Shown one piece after another: positions 15,596 to 24,689 of a stretch of 64,000 nucleotides of DNA. Made by a program: the position numbers and the translations under genes. The stretch is taken from the NCBI RefSeq assembly GCF_003386535.1, contig NZ_QTTN01000033.1, forward strand, positions 1 through 64,000. Direction: 5' to 3'. This DNA comes from Paenibacillus taihuensis (GTDB taxonomy: Bacteria > Bacillota > Bacilli > Paenibacillales > Paenibacillaceae). The notes beneath the pieces are model-generated. The model saw nothing but the letters and a program-made list of their open reading frames with translations, did no database searches and was not told the origin of the DNA. Position 1 is the first letter of the stretch. Every line of letters begins with the position of its first letter.

Positions 15596-17893
15596 TCATG
15601 ATCCCTTTACCAGTATGAAATCTTTCGGCTGAACCGTCTTGCCCTCATAACTGAACGGCTGGTCCGTATAATTACACACCACTTTGACGCCATTCTCATA
15701 AGACATGACTGTCACATCCGGCGCCAGCTGCCGGTAATCGGTCATAAATTGACCGTTCACGGCGTTCAGCACGTTCTCCACGCGCTTGTATTCGCTGACG
15801 ATTGTATCCTTCCAAACGTTGAACTCCGTACTGTAGAAGTAGCTGTTATCGCTGTTCTTCAGCCGCTGCGTAGGCTCTGCCGTGACCGTAAAGCTGACAT
15901 TCCCTCCTAGTTCAATCCCCTTCAGCAGCTGTACGGCAGGCTCGCTGAACGTATTGTAATTGCCGAGTACGTAAGGCACGAGTCCGTGAAGCGCAATCTG
16001 ATAGAATGGCACTGTCTCATCAAGCACGGTCAGATAGCTTCCGTCCGTTGGCATATATTCGATCGTTGTTTTGTTTGCCAGAGCGAAAGCCGCCGCATTG
16101 GCGATTCTCACCTGCTTGAACGGAGCTCGCTGCGCATCGAGCGCTTTCGCATAGTTTACTTCCGTCTGGGCTCTGCTGACATAGCCGCTCTTGCTGAAGT
16201 CCGTGTTCATCATCATACCGATGCCGTTCTCGGAGATGCCGTCGATCCCGAGCTTCTTGTATTTGCTAATATTGCTGTTGATGCTCTTCATCATCTTCTT
16301 GCTGTTCAGCAAGTAGGAGTGGTCGTCCAAGTAACCGAAATCAAACGGGTTACCGAGCACATCCGTTACGGCGTCTTTGCCGAGCGAAATTCCTTTGCGG
16401 GAATTGGCCACGGTGCTGTTGTCTTCCAGGTAAACGTTGTACCCTGCGTTATGCGCATGCTTAACAAAATCCGTCAAGCCCGCATTGCCGCCAAGGTCGG
16501 AAGCAGGGGGAAACCGGTATGGCTGGCCGACCGGGTCGCCCTTGCTGCCCCAGCCCTCATAGACGATGTCCGCATTGTTTATTCCGTGCTCCTTGAAATA
16601 ATCGACGATTTGCTCCGCCTGCCTGAAGCTAGTCATACTGACAAACGATTGCCCAGTGAAGGTATTCAGGGTTGTTCCACCATAAATGTTAAGCTGCAGA
16701 GGCACGACAGCTGAGCCTTCCTGCTTCTTGAGCCCTTTCGACTGCATCAAATAATTGCGGTACGTCTTCGCCATTCCGACGTAAGACGCCTGATCGCCGC
16801 TGCCGAAGAAATAGTCGACCGACCTGCTCAGCCTGATTCCCTTATCCTCGTAACGGAAATAGCCGTTTCCGTCCGTCGGGCTTGTAATGACCTTATATTT
16901 CTTCCGATAGGTGAACCGGGCGTTCACTGTATTAAATCCAGTTTGAACGCCGGCTGGGGAGCCGATAATATCCGCATTCGTATCGCCTTTGTCAATGATG
17001 GAAGTAAGCGAATTATGTTCCCGAACGATGCCGAACACAGGGTACAGCACTTTGCTTTGCTGCATGGCGTTTATAAGCGTTTTGTCATAGTTGTTCAAGT
17101 AGGTTAGGTCTTCACCGTACACCGTGCCGATAAATTGGCTGTTCAAGCCGTTATTGCTTCCAAACTTGATTAAGGCGCCGGGACCGTCAGGGACGAACAA
17201 ATACCCGTCATCGCCCATATCATTGCGTGTTGCGCCAAGGAAGGGGAACACGCTGATGTCGGTGAGAAGCACCGTCTTGCCCTTATCCACTTTGTTTGCG
17301 CCAAGCTTGTTCTTGATATAGGTCACGCCTGGCTCGCGGATCAAGTACCACGGCAGCGATACGCTCAGTTGATCGTCCTTCAGCGTAACGTCATACGCGA
17401 TCCGAACGCCGGATTTGGCGAACGTGAAGAATACTCTTGCGCCATGATCAAGCTGATAGATGGAAATCTTCGTCTTCTGATTCGCAACGTTGCCAATGGA
17501 CGGATTGGCCGAATTCAAATCGTTGACGTAGCTGAACACGATCGGCGAGCTGATGGTGTCCTTCCAAAGCCGGTTGCTCTTCTCCTTGGCCAACTCCGCA
17601 TCTGTCGGCCTGCTTCTCCATACATAACCGCTTTGCTTGTTAACCACCTCGATGTTGCCGTCCTTGAAGTCGATGCTGACGATCAAGCGGTCGTTCTCCG
17701 CCACCTTCTGCAGGCCGGTTCCACTCAGCTTCTTCAATTGTGAATTTTTAACAATTGGTTCGCTCGCATCTATGCTTGTCCCGCCCGCATTCCCATGAGA
17801 GCCGTTCATATATCGGAAAGCTAAAATAATAGCGCCAATCATAGCGAGGGCTGCCGTCGTTTTGATGACTTTGAGCAAGAAGTTCTTAATCAA
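15596..17893 (-). CDS. DUF5696 protein, putative exported glycosidase
   Basis: 765 residues. An N-terminal hydrophobic segment (about 8-27) anchors or exports the protein. The first half is beta-rich; the second (about 400-700) looks like a TIM barrel, with ADIVYEGWGSKGDP, YNVYLEDNSTVA, LGIDGISENGIGM and YMPTDGSY segments whose acidic residues could be catalytic. Such proteins occur with sugar importers in Paenibacillus and are annotated DUF5696; a glycoside hydrolase role is my inference. Translation starts at TTG 17893 (GAGAGGTG 7 nt upstream) and overlaps the Yip1-like gene by 8 bp. Confidence 0.8.
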   Translation of the reverse strand: MIKNFLLKVIKTTAALAMIGAIILAFRYMNGSHGNAGGTSIDASEPIVKNSQLKKLSGTGLQKVAENDRLIVSIDFKDGNIEVVNKQSGYVWRSRPTDAELAKEKSNRLWKDTISSPIVFSYVNDLNSANPSIGNVANQKTKISIYQLDHGARVFFTFAKSGVRIAYDVTLKDDQLSVSLPWYLIREPGVTYIKNKLGANKVDKGKTVLLTDISVFPFLGATRNDMGDDGYLFVPDGPGALIKFGSNNGLNSQFIGTVYGEDLTYLNNYDKTLINAMQQSKVLYPVFGIVREHNSLTSIIDKGDTNADIIGSPAGVQTGFNTVNARFTYRKKYKVITSPTDGNGYFRYEDKGIRLSRSVDYFFGSGDQASYVGMAKTYRNYLMQSKGLKKQEGSAVVPLQLNIYGGTTLNTFTGQSFVSMTSFRQAEQIVDYFKEHGINNADIVYEGWGSKGDPVGQPYRFPPASDLGGNAGLTDFVKHAHNAGYNVYLEDNSTVANSRKGISLGKDAVTDVLGNPFDFGYLDDHSYLLNSKKMMKSINSNISKYKKLGIDGISENGIGMMMNTDFSKSGYVSRAQTEVNYAKALDAQRAPFKQVRIANAAAFALANKTTIEYMPTDGSYLTVLDETVPFYQIALHGLVPYVLGNYNTFSEPAVQLLKGIELGGNVSFTVTAEPTQRLKNSDNSYFYSTEFNVWKDTIVSEYKRVENVLNAVNGQFMTDYRQLAPDVTVMSYENGVKVVCNYTDQPFSYEGKTVQPKDFILVKGS

Positions 17894-18512
17894 ACGCTAA
17901 CACCTCTCTAAAAAATTCAATTAAGAAGCTGTAGGATTGCAGGCATATCCCGTACAGTGCAACCGCGAATACGACGATCAGCACCGCGGCAAACAGTACG
18001 AGCAGTATATTTTTTAGCGCTTCGAAGATTTCGTAGCCTTGCGTTTCCTTCACCTGCAAATAGAACATCACGACGACCCAAGCCATGATGACGAAATGAA
18101 AGAAGCTGTAGATGGAATGCTCTGCATCGGTAAGCGCATTTGACAGAAGCGCCAGCGGAATCGAGAGAATAATATACGGCAGCAGTGCATAGGCGGTAGA
18201 GATATAGAGCGACTTGAAGCTCCCTTGCCCGTTCGTAATCGCGCCAACCAAATAATTGGACAGCATCCAGATGAACAGCGGAACTGCGGTATAAACCAGC
18301 AGCTGAAGCGGAGAGGTACCCTTTAGCCCAGATAAATTGAAAATGAAGCTGGTCAACGCTTTGACCGCAATTTCGCAGACATAGAAGGCCGCGAACAAAA
18401 TGCTCGCGGACAGGATGCTTCCTTTGCCCTGATACTGAAGCTCGTAGTACCCATCGATTGGGTGCAGCAGCACCTTCCACGAATACTTCAGCTGGTTCAT
18501 TAGCTCCCTCAT
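17886..18512 (-). CDS. Yip1-family-like membrane protein
   Basis: 208 residues with five predicted membrane segments after an amphipathic N-terminus (MRELMNQLKYSWKVLLHPIDGYYEL). The topology and the LHPIDGYYEL opening are like Yip1 / YesL-type accessory membrane proteins. The true ATG at 18512 overlaps the preceding stop as ATGA, so translation is coupled to the NHL gene. Bacterial Yip1 proteins have no well-defined function; its place between an NHL ectodomain protein and DUF5696 suggests an envelope complex serving glycan import. Confidence 0.75.
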   Translation of the reverse strand: MRELMNQLKYSWKVLLHPIDGYYELQYQGKGSILSASILFAAFYVCEIAVKALTSFIFNLSGLKGTSPLQLLVYTAVPLFIWMLSNYLVGAITNGQGSFKSLYISTAYALLPYIILSIPLALLSNALTDAEHSIYSFFHFVIMAWVVVMFYLQVKETQGYEIFEALKNILLVLFAAVLIVVFAVALYGICLQSYSFLIEFFREVLAFD

Positions 18513-19978
18513 GGTTGCTCCTCTTTCATTCTCTTTAATTTGCCTCTCTTCCATTTGTTCAGGAGATAGAAAATCACGGCCAGCAGAACAAAAGAGGCGG
18601 CTATGGCGTTCAAGTTGCGCTGAATCCAAATCACTCTCAGCTGCCAATACGCATCGGAAAACAACTGTTGATTCTCGGCAATCTTCATCTCTTCCATCGA
18701 TTTGGCCCACTGCTCGTTCTCATAGTAAATCCCGCCGAGACCAAGGTGCGCCTTATAATAGAACACGTTCCGCTTCAGCAGGTCCTCCCAGTACGGCTTC
18801 GCTTTCGCATAGTCGCCGTTATTGTATAGATTGGTCGCCGTCAGCACCTTGTTCATAAATTCCGTTGGCTTGAAGACATGAATGCCGTTATAAGTCTGGT
18901 CAGCGACATATATCATGCCTTTGGAATTGACCGCAATGCTGACCGGGACGCCGAAGCTGCCGATAATATAGTTGTTGCCCGTCAGCTTCGTGCCGAAAGC
19001 CGCCAGCACCTGCCCGTCGTTATCGTACACGAGTACGAGCCCGCTGTTGCGGTCGAACGAATAGATAATGCCGTTGCTGTCCACCGTTATATCGCCGATG
19101 GACAGTCCGCCGCTTGCATCGATAAACCGGCTGCTGACCTTCATATCGACATCCTTGAACAAGTCCTCGCCCTTCGTGTTGAGTTTCTTGATTTGCCCCT
19201 CGGTTACATTCAGCGTACAGGTATAGATGTAATGATCGCTGCCGATGAACAGGTCGCTTACCGAGGCTGCCTCCTGATTGCTGCTCGTTTCCACCTGCTC
19301 CTGCGTATAGAGCTTGCGCTTCAGCTTATCGATCAGCGTCATCTCCGTCTTGTTCCGTCCGAAGAACCCTTGAAACTTGCCTTCCGGCGATAGGACGGCG
19401 ATGCCCTGATTGGAGCCCTTCAGCACGACGAACAGGAATCCTCTGGCATCGAGCGAAACCCGGATCGGTGCAAACATCACGTTCTTCAGGCTGACGTCGC
19501 CAGGTTTCTTGTACTCCTTGAGCCAATGGCCGTCGGCGCTGTAGACCGCAATCCTCTGATTGCCGGTATCAGCGACATAGACGTCGCCGTTGTCCGACGC
19601 ATATACGCCCTCGGGAGCCTTCAGTTTCTGCTTGCCTTCTCCTGTTCCGAATTGCTGCAGGATGAGGCCTTCATCATTTATTTTGACAACCCGGTTGTTG
19701 TAATTGTCCGCTACGTAGATGCTGTCGCTTCCGTCGATAAAAATATCGTTTGGATTGTTCAACCCCGACGCGTCCGTCAGCATCCCCGTTTCGTTCTTCT
19801 CGTACAGCTTGGTGCCGAGAACCCGCACTGGCATGTATGGCGTTTGAATGCGGAATAGGTGCTTGTCGGGTCCTATGCCGTAAGAAGGATACGGGGCTTG
19901 CGCGAAGACGGCACCGGCGCCAGCCAACATCGATACGAGCACTAGAATCGGAATGATTATTATACTTTTGCGTCCCAC
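18509..19978 (-). CDS. NHL-repeat beta-propeller protein, membrane anchored
   Basis: 489 residues. It has a signal peptide (about 1-26, ending GAVFAQA) and a propeller of NHL repeats (about 70-370) with recurring units such as DSIYVADNYNNRVVKI, GDVYVADTGNQRIAVY and GMIYVADQTYNGIHVF. Two TPR-like helices follow (about 385-440: LYNNGDYAKAKPYWEDLL and AHLGLGGIYYENEQWAKSM). A C-terminal membrane segment and a basic tail (KWKRGKLKRMK) end it. The propeller should sit outside the membrane and may bind glycans or organise the importer. GTG start with GAGGAG upstream; the stop overlaps the Yip1-like start. Confidence 0.85.
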   Translation of the reverse strand: MGRKSIIIIPILVLVSMLAGAGAVFAQAPYPSYGIGPDKHLFRIQTPYMPVRVLGTKLYEKNETGMLTDASGLNNPNDIFIDGSDSIYVADNYNNRVVKINDEGLILQQFGTGEGKQKLKAPEGVYASDNGDVYVADTGNQRIAVYSADGHWLKEYKKPGDVSLKNVMFAPIRVSLDARGFLFVVLKGSNQGIAVLSPEGKFQGFFGRNKTEMTLIDKLKRKLYTQEQVETSSNQEAASVSDLFIGSDHYIYTCTLNVTEGQIKKLNTKGEDLFKDVDMKVSSRFIDASGGLSIGDITVDSNGIIYSFDRNSGLVLVYDNDGQVLAAFGTKLTGNNYIIGSFGVPVSIAVNSKGMIYVADQTYNGIHVFKPTEFMNKVLTATNLYNNGDYAKAKPYWEDLLKRNVFYYKAHLGLGGIYYENEQWAKSMEEMKIAENQQLFSDAYWQLRVIWIQRNLNAIAASFVLLAVIFYLLNKWKRGKLKRMKEEQP

Positions 19979-20000
19979 AGCTGCTGTTCTCCTCCCGCCG

Positions 20001-20873
20001 TCATTTAATTCCGGAATTGACCATCGTCTCGATCATCGACCGCTGCATAATGGCGAAGATGATGAAATTCGGCACGAACAGCAGAAGAGCAATCGCCGCC
20101 GAAGCCCCCTGATTGGCGACCGAAGTGGTCAACCCGTTCGTTAGCGTCGCACCGAAATAGGGGAGCGTCTTCTTCGCTTCGCTAATCATATACAGCGTCG
20201 AGCTGTCCGCATCCGCCCATACGGACTGGAAGGACAGAATCATGACCGTGCCGACGGCCGTCTTCACATTCGGAATAACGATGCGGTAGAATGCCATCCA
20301 TTCGTTCGCTCCGTCCATTCTTGCCGCCTCAAGCAGCTCCTTCGGAAGCTGATCCATGAATTGCTTGATCAGAAAGACGCCGACGGGCAAAGCAACCTGT
20401 GGCAAAATAAGCGCTGCGTACGAATCGATTAAACCGAGCTTGCTGATGACCAGATAACGGGTAATGCTTACCGCCGCCGGCGAGAACATCAATGAAACGA
20501 CGATCAGCTTGAACATGAATTTGCTGCCGAAGAAGTCCATCTTTGAGAAAGCAAAAGCCGCCGCCGAACTGAACATAATCGTGAGCAGCACGCTGGATAT
20601 CGTGACGACGGTACTATTGAACACGTATCGGGAGAATGGCACCAGCGATTCGCCCATGACCGACAGCAGATCGACAAAGTTTTGCAGCGTCGGATTGTTG
20701 ACAAAAAACTTGGGAGGAAACATAAACAGTTCCGATAATGGCTTAAACGCGTTGTTGATAATAAAGATAATCGGAAAAATCGATACGACCGCGAACAAAG
20801 TCAATATCAATAGATTGTTATAATCGAATCCGGTCAGCCGGCTTAGCCTCTTGACCCTTAGTTTCTTCGGCAT
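20001..20873 (-). CDS. Carbohydrate ABC transporter permease (MalG type)
   Basis: 290 residues with six membrane segments and the EAA loop LEAARMDGANEWMAFYRIVIP. It is the partner of the permease at 20873, sharing one base at the stop/start TGATG. This is the second of two permease pairs in the operon and, by position, the likely partner of the CBM-fused solute-binding protein immediately upstream of the pair. Confidence 0.9.
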   Translation of the reverse strand: MPKKLRVKRLSRLTGFDYNNLLILTLFAVVSIFPIIFIINNAFKPLSELFMFPPKFFVNNPTLQNFVDLLSVMGESLVPFSRYVFNSTVVTISSVLLTIMFSSAAAFAFSKMDFFGSKFMFKLIVVSLMFSPAAVSITRYLVISKLGLIDSYAALILPQVALPVGVFLIKQFMDQLPKELLEAARMDGANEWMAFYRIVIPNVKTAVGTVMILSFQSVWADADSSTLYMISEAKKTLPYFGATLTNGLTTSVANQGASAAIALLLFVPNFIIFAIMQRSMIETMVNSGIK

Positions 20874-21808
20874 CAGTTGTCATCCTCATTCCCGAGCACG
20901 AGCCAGGTTAGTCTAGTGAATGAATAAGCTGCCACAAGCAGCATAAAGGTAAGCGCCGTTGCATAGCCAAGCTCGTATCGTATGAACCCGTAATCATCAA
21001 TATGGTTTTGAATCAGCTGGCCGGCATAATTCGGCGTCGGGTTTTGCCCTGAGAGTTGGACGCCGATCTGCCCTGCATTCAAGGCTCCGACAATCGACAT
21101 CACCGCAGCGAACAGCATTTGCGGCTTCATGGAAGGCAGCGTAATATACCACAGCTCCTGCAGCTTATTTTTGATTCCATCGATTTTGCCGGCTTCATAC
21201 AAGGTCGGGTCCACATTTTGCAGACCGGCGAACAGAGACAGGAAGCCGACTCCCATGCTGCCCCAAATCGTAACGAAGATCATTATGCCAAGCAGATAGC
21301 TTGCGCTTTGCGTCCACGCGATTGGCTGTGAAATCAGGCCAAGATTGATGAGCGCATTGTTCAGATAGCCGAGACGGTCTCCGCTGAACAGGACGACCCA
21401 TACGGTGGAGATCAATACGCCGCCCGCGATTGACGGCGTGTAGATCGCCATGACATAGACCTTCTTCAGCCGCTTCGGCAGCTGACTGATCAGCCATGCG
21501 AGCAAAAACTGCATCGCATAGCCGATCGGCCCGACAAACACCGCAAATTTGAACGTATTCGGAATGACGTATTTCATCAGCACCGAATCGCGCGTCAGCA
21601 TAATTTTGAAATTGAGCAAACCCACGAATTTCGGAGGCTGAATGGAATTGAAGGATGTAAAGGACAATAGCGCAGCCGTAAATACGGGAACTACGATAAA
21701 GACGATAAAACAAATCATAAATGGAGCAAGAAATAAATAGGCGGTTCTGCTTCGTTTCAGCTCATTCCATATGTGCGTGCTTCTGCTCACTCTCGTTCCC
21801 TCTCTCAT
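20873..21808 (-). CDS. Carbohydrate ABC transporter permease (MalF type)
   Basis: 311 residues, six membrane segments, EAA-loop region YEAGKIDGIKNKLQELWYITLP; glycine replaces the second alanine of EAA. The ATG at 21808 overlaps the stop of the binding-protein gene as ATGA. A GTG six codons later (AGAGGG upstream) is an alternative start. Translational coupling to the solute-binding protein supports one transport system. Confidence 0.88.
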   Translation of the reverse strand: MREGTRVSRSTHIWNELKRSRTAYLFLAPFMICFIVFIVVPVFTAALLSFTSFNSIQPPKFVGLLNFKIMLTRDSVLMKYVIPNTFKFAVFVGPIGYAMQFLLAWLISQLPKRLKKVYVMAIYTPSIAGGVLISTVWVVLFSGDRLGYLNNALINLGLISQPIAWTQSASYLLGIMIFVTIWGSMGVGFLSLFAGLQNVDPTLYEAGKIDGIKNKLQELWYITLPSMKPQMLFAAVMSIVGALNAGQIGVQLSGQNPTPNYAGQLIQNHIDDYGFIRYELGYATALTFMLLVAAYSFTRLTWLVLGNEDDN

Positions 21809-24645
21809 CGCTTATCGCCGAACTCCTGCTGCTTTACGTCCATTTCCGCCTGTATGTCCCTAGCAGCCAATTCCATCTGCTGCCTGTAATTTTTCTTGTC
21901 GATGACCGTGCTTGTCCATGCATTCCATAGCGATCTCGGCGTCATATAGGAGCCTCCGAGCACGTACGGAATTGGCTTGTACCAATTCAGCTGCTCACTG
22001 AGAGTCCGCTTGACGTCCTTGCTCCAGAAGTTCTGCTGCGCAATGACGTTCGGGTTCGGTGAATACCACATAAATTCTGGCCCGAAATAATTGCTGAGAT
22101 CGTTGGCGAAATTCGTCTGCGTCTTCGTCGAGAGCCACCACTGCGTGAACTGCCACGCTTTATCCTGTCTCTCCTGATTTGACTTGAACAACATGACGCC
22201 GTTCTGCGTGCCCGCTTCCCAGCGCTGTATATTGCCGCTGCTATCCTTCGTCCCTGGTGCAAGCGTTATATTCCACAACCCCGAAATGTCAGGCGCACTC
22301 AGCTTGAACAAGATATATTGGTCGATGCCTGCAATGCCGACCGGAGCATCGCCCAGGCGGAAATGCTGATAGAAATTAGCCATCTGCTGCGGCATGCCGT
22401 ACTTGATATACAGGTCCGTCCAGAACTGGAATGCCTTGAAGCCCTCCGGTGTCGTGAACGCCACTTTCTTGCCGTCCTCCGAATACGTCGGCACGTCATG
22501 CTGGGCGAAGAACGTTTGGAAATCGCCGTACGGATAGAAAAAGTTATAATTCTGCTGCTCTAGCGTCGCAATGTCCTTAACGACGTCATCCCAATCCTGC
22601 GGGACGGAGATATTAAGCCGCTTCAGCACATCCTCTCTGTAGTAGAGGACATTATAGATAACTTCCTCCGGCAGGCCGTAGTAGCCGCCCTTGAAGCTAT
22701 AGGGGAGCATCGCGCCAGGCACGACGCCCGCCTTCAAATCGCCGAAGCCCTGAAGCTGATCGAGTCTCACCAGCGCATCCCGCTCTGCAAACGCATAGGC
22801 CGTGTAAGCATCGACGCCCGTCGCTACGTCGGGCTGCTTGCCTGCCGCATTCGCGAGCACCAGCAGATTGCCGCCCGGCGGGCAATAATTGACATTGATC
22901 TTAATACCGGTCATCGGCGTAAAATATTCGTTGGCGTAATCCTGCATTAGATTGACGTAGTTCTTATTGCGCTGTACCCACACTTGAATCGTATCTGCAT
23001 CATTGGATTTTACGGCAGTGCCGCCGCCCGCAAACGAAGCGAAGAACTGTTTCACGTAGTATATCAGTTTGTGGAAAAAGCCCACTTTAATGCTCGGGAA
23101 AGCCGCATTCTTGCTCTTGATCGTTACGCTGTCAAGCGTAAGCGGCTGCTTGCTCAGCTTATTCGCCCAGTCTGTGACGCTTGTATAGATGGCGCTTAAG
23201 GCGTCATCCCGCTTCGGAATGTCATCCACGCGCTGCGACAATTTGTCCAAATCTCTTGCTGCCGTCAGCAATTCCCCATAGGCGCTCGTTTTGACGCCCG
23301 TCAAGCGGCTAACTGCTTCAGCCTGCTTCCGGAGCGTGTCCGAATACAATTTCAGATCAGCGTCAATGCCGGGAATGTACTGCTTCAGATTCCAGATCCG
23401 ATAGACGTCCACGTTGTTCACGCCAACGATGCTCTGCACCTTCAGGTCCAGTTCCCGCAACCCGCGGACAGTGTCCTGAAGCTCCTGCTGCACATTGCGG
23501 TAAGGCGCATTCGTTACCGTCAGACGCAGCGTATGTGTGCCTTGGGTCAGATAGAAATCATATGGCTTATCGCCGCCCAGCACCTTCGACCGCCACGAAG
23601 CGCCGTAGGGGAAGCTGACGTCCAGCAGCTCCTGAAAAGGCGTCCTGCCGTCGATAGCGATGGTGCGGTACGAGCTGATGTCGGCATTGATGTTCTGTGC
23701 ATATTTAAGCGCAATATTGTAGATGCCGTCCTGCGGAACATCGAATTTCCACTCGATCCAGTCATGCGCGCTCGACCAGTTTTCGCCGCCTACGGCGTTG
23801 AACAGGCGCTTCCCGTTCTGCTGCGGTGTCAAGCCCGGCTGCGCGATATTCAATAGCTGAATGTTCGTGCCCGACTGAGCGGCTGTATTCTCTGCTTCCA
23901 GCTTGCTCACGAAAGCATCATCTCCAGAAGCAGCCGGCAAGCGATGCTGATAGGCATCGTAATCTTCTAGCTTCTCGGGAGACTGTACGACAAGCTTGCC
24001 TATCGCCAGCTTGCCGTTTAAGCCCGTAAGCGTCAGGCGATTGTCGCCTTGCTTCAGGTAGAACTTCAGCGGCTCGGCGTTACCGCCGTTCCGGTCCGAC
24101 AGCGGCATCAGCGTCCACTGCTTCACTTCGTTGAACTTCGGATGGATATTGTTCCCTCCGTCATCCAGCGGGAACGGATACCGGTCCTTCTCGTACCTCC
24201 GTTCAAACAAGAAGTTACCGCTCTCGGCAAAGGGCAGGCTTCCGTTGACAAGAAGCCCCCGTTCGACCGGCTGCTGCACAGGGTCAATTGAATAATATTC
24301 CACGGCGATTTCATACAGGCCGCCGGCTGGGACGCGGGCAATGTAGTTCAGCTGCCCGCTGTCGTTATTCCAGATCACCGCGCCCTGCTTGCCGCCTACC
24401 GCTCCGACGCTGATATCCGCATCACCGGACTTCGCCGTGAAATCCGCTGCTGCGATTTCAAGCCGGATGCCATCTGCGTCCTTGACCTGCGATTTGCTCC
24501 AGCTCTCCTCTACATCTGCATAATGCCGGATGATCGCGTCCTCCGCCGCATAGCCATTCATCGCAAGGGAGAGGAACAGGATGAATGAAAAGCCGCCTGC
24601 GAAGAACGGCCGTAGCTGCTTCATGATGCCCCTGCTTGACAACAC
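21805..24645 (-). CDS. Extracellular solute-binding protein fused to N-terminal CBM-like domains
   Basis: About 946 residues, roughly twice the size of a normal sugar-binding protein. After a signal peptide (FILFLSLAMNGYAAE) come two beta-sandwich modules (about 35-230 and 250-400) resembling family 6/35 carbohydrate-binding modules (GGLYEIAVEYYSID; DGIYNIALKYAQNIN). A helical linker (about 400-520) follows, then a type-1 solute-binding domain (about 550-940). There is no lipobox cysteine, so how it stays at the surface is unclear. GTG 24645 follows AGGTGA; ATG 24624 is an alternative. It overlaps the first permease gene. Confidence 0.85.
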   Translation of the reverse strand: MLSSRGIMKQLRPFFAGGFSFILFLSLAMNGYAAEDAIIRHYADVEESWSKSQVKDADGIRLEIAAADFTAKSGDADISVGAVGGKQGAVIWNNDSGQLNYIARVPAGGLYEIAVEYYSIDPVQQPVERGLLVNGSLPFAESGNFLFERRYEKDRYPFPLDDGGNNIHPKFNEVKQWTLMPLSDRNGGNAEPLKFYLKQGDNRLTLTGLNGKLAIGKLVVQSPEKLEDYDAYQHRLPAASGDDAFVSKLEAENTAAQSGTNIQLLNIAQPGLTPQQNGKRLFNAVGGENWSSAHDWIEWKFDVPQDGIYNIALKYAQNINADISSYRTIAIDGRTPFQELLDVSFPYGASWRSKVLGGDKPYDFYLTQGTHTLRLTVTNAPYRNVQQELQDTVRGLRELDLKVQSIVGVNNVDVYRIWNLKQYIPGIDADLKLYSDTLRKQAEAVSRLTGVKTSAYGELLTAARDLDKLSQRVDDIPKRDDALSAIYTSVTDWANKLSKQPLTLDSVTIKSKNAAFPSIKVGFFHKLIYYVKQFFASFAGGGTAVKSNDADTIQVWVQRNKNYVNLMQDYANEYFTPMTGIKINVNYCPPGGNLLVLANAAGKQPDVATGVDAYTAYAFAERDALVRLDQLQGFGDLKAGVVPGAMLPYSFKGGYYGLPEEVIYNVLYYREDVLKRLNISVPQDWDDVVKDIATLEQQNYNFFYPYGDFQTFFAQHDVPTYSEDGKKVAFTTPEGFKAFQFWTDLYIKYGMPQQMANFYQHFRLGDAPVGIAGIDQYILFKLSAPDISGLWNITLAPGTKDSSGNIQRWEAGTQNGVMLFKSNQERQDKAWQFTQWWLSTKTQTNFANDLSNYFGPEFMWYSPNPNVIAQQNFWSKDVKRTLSEQLNWYKPIPYVLGGSYMTPRSLWNAWTSTVIDKKNYRQQMELAARDIQAEMDVKQQEFGDKR

Positions 24646-24689
24646 ATTTTCACCTTCCTCAAAGAATTCGACTTGCTTGGCATCAGAGC

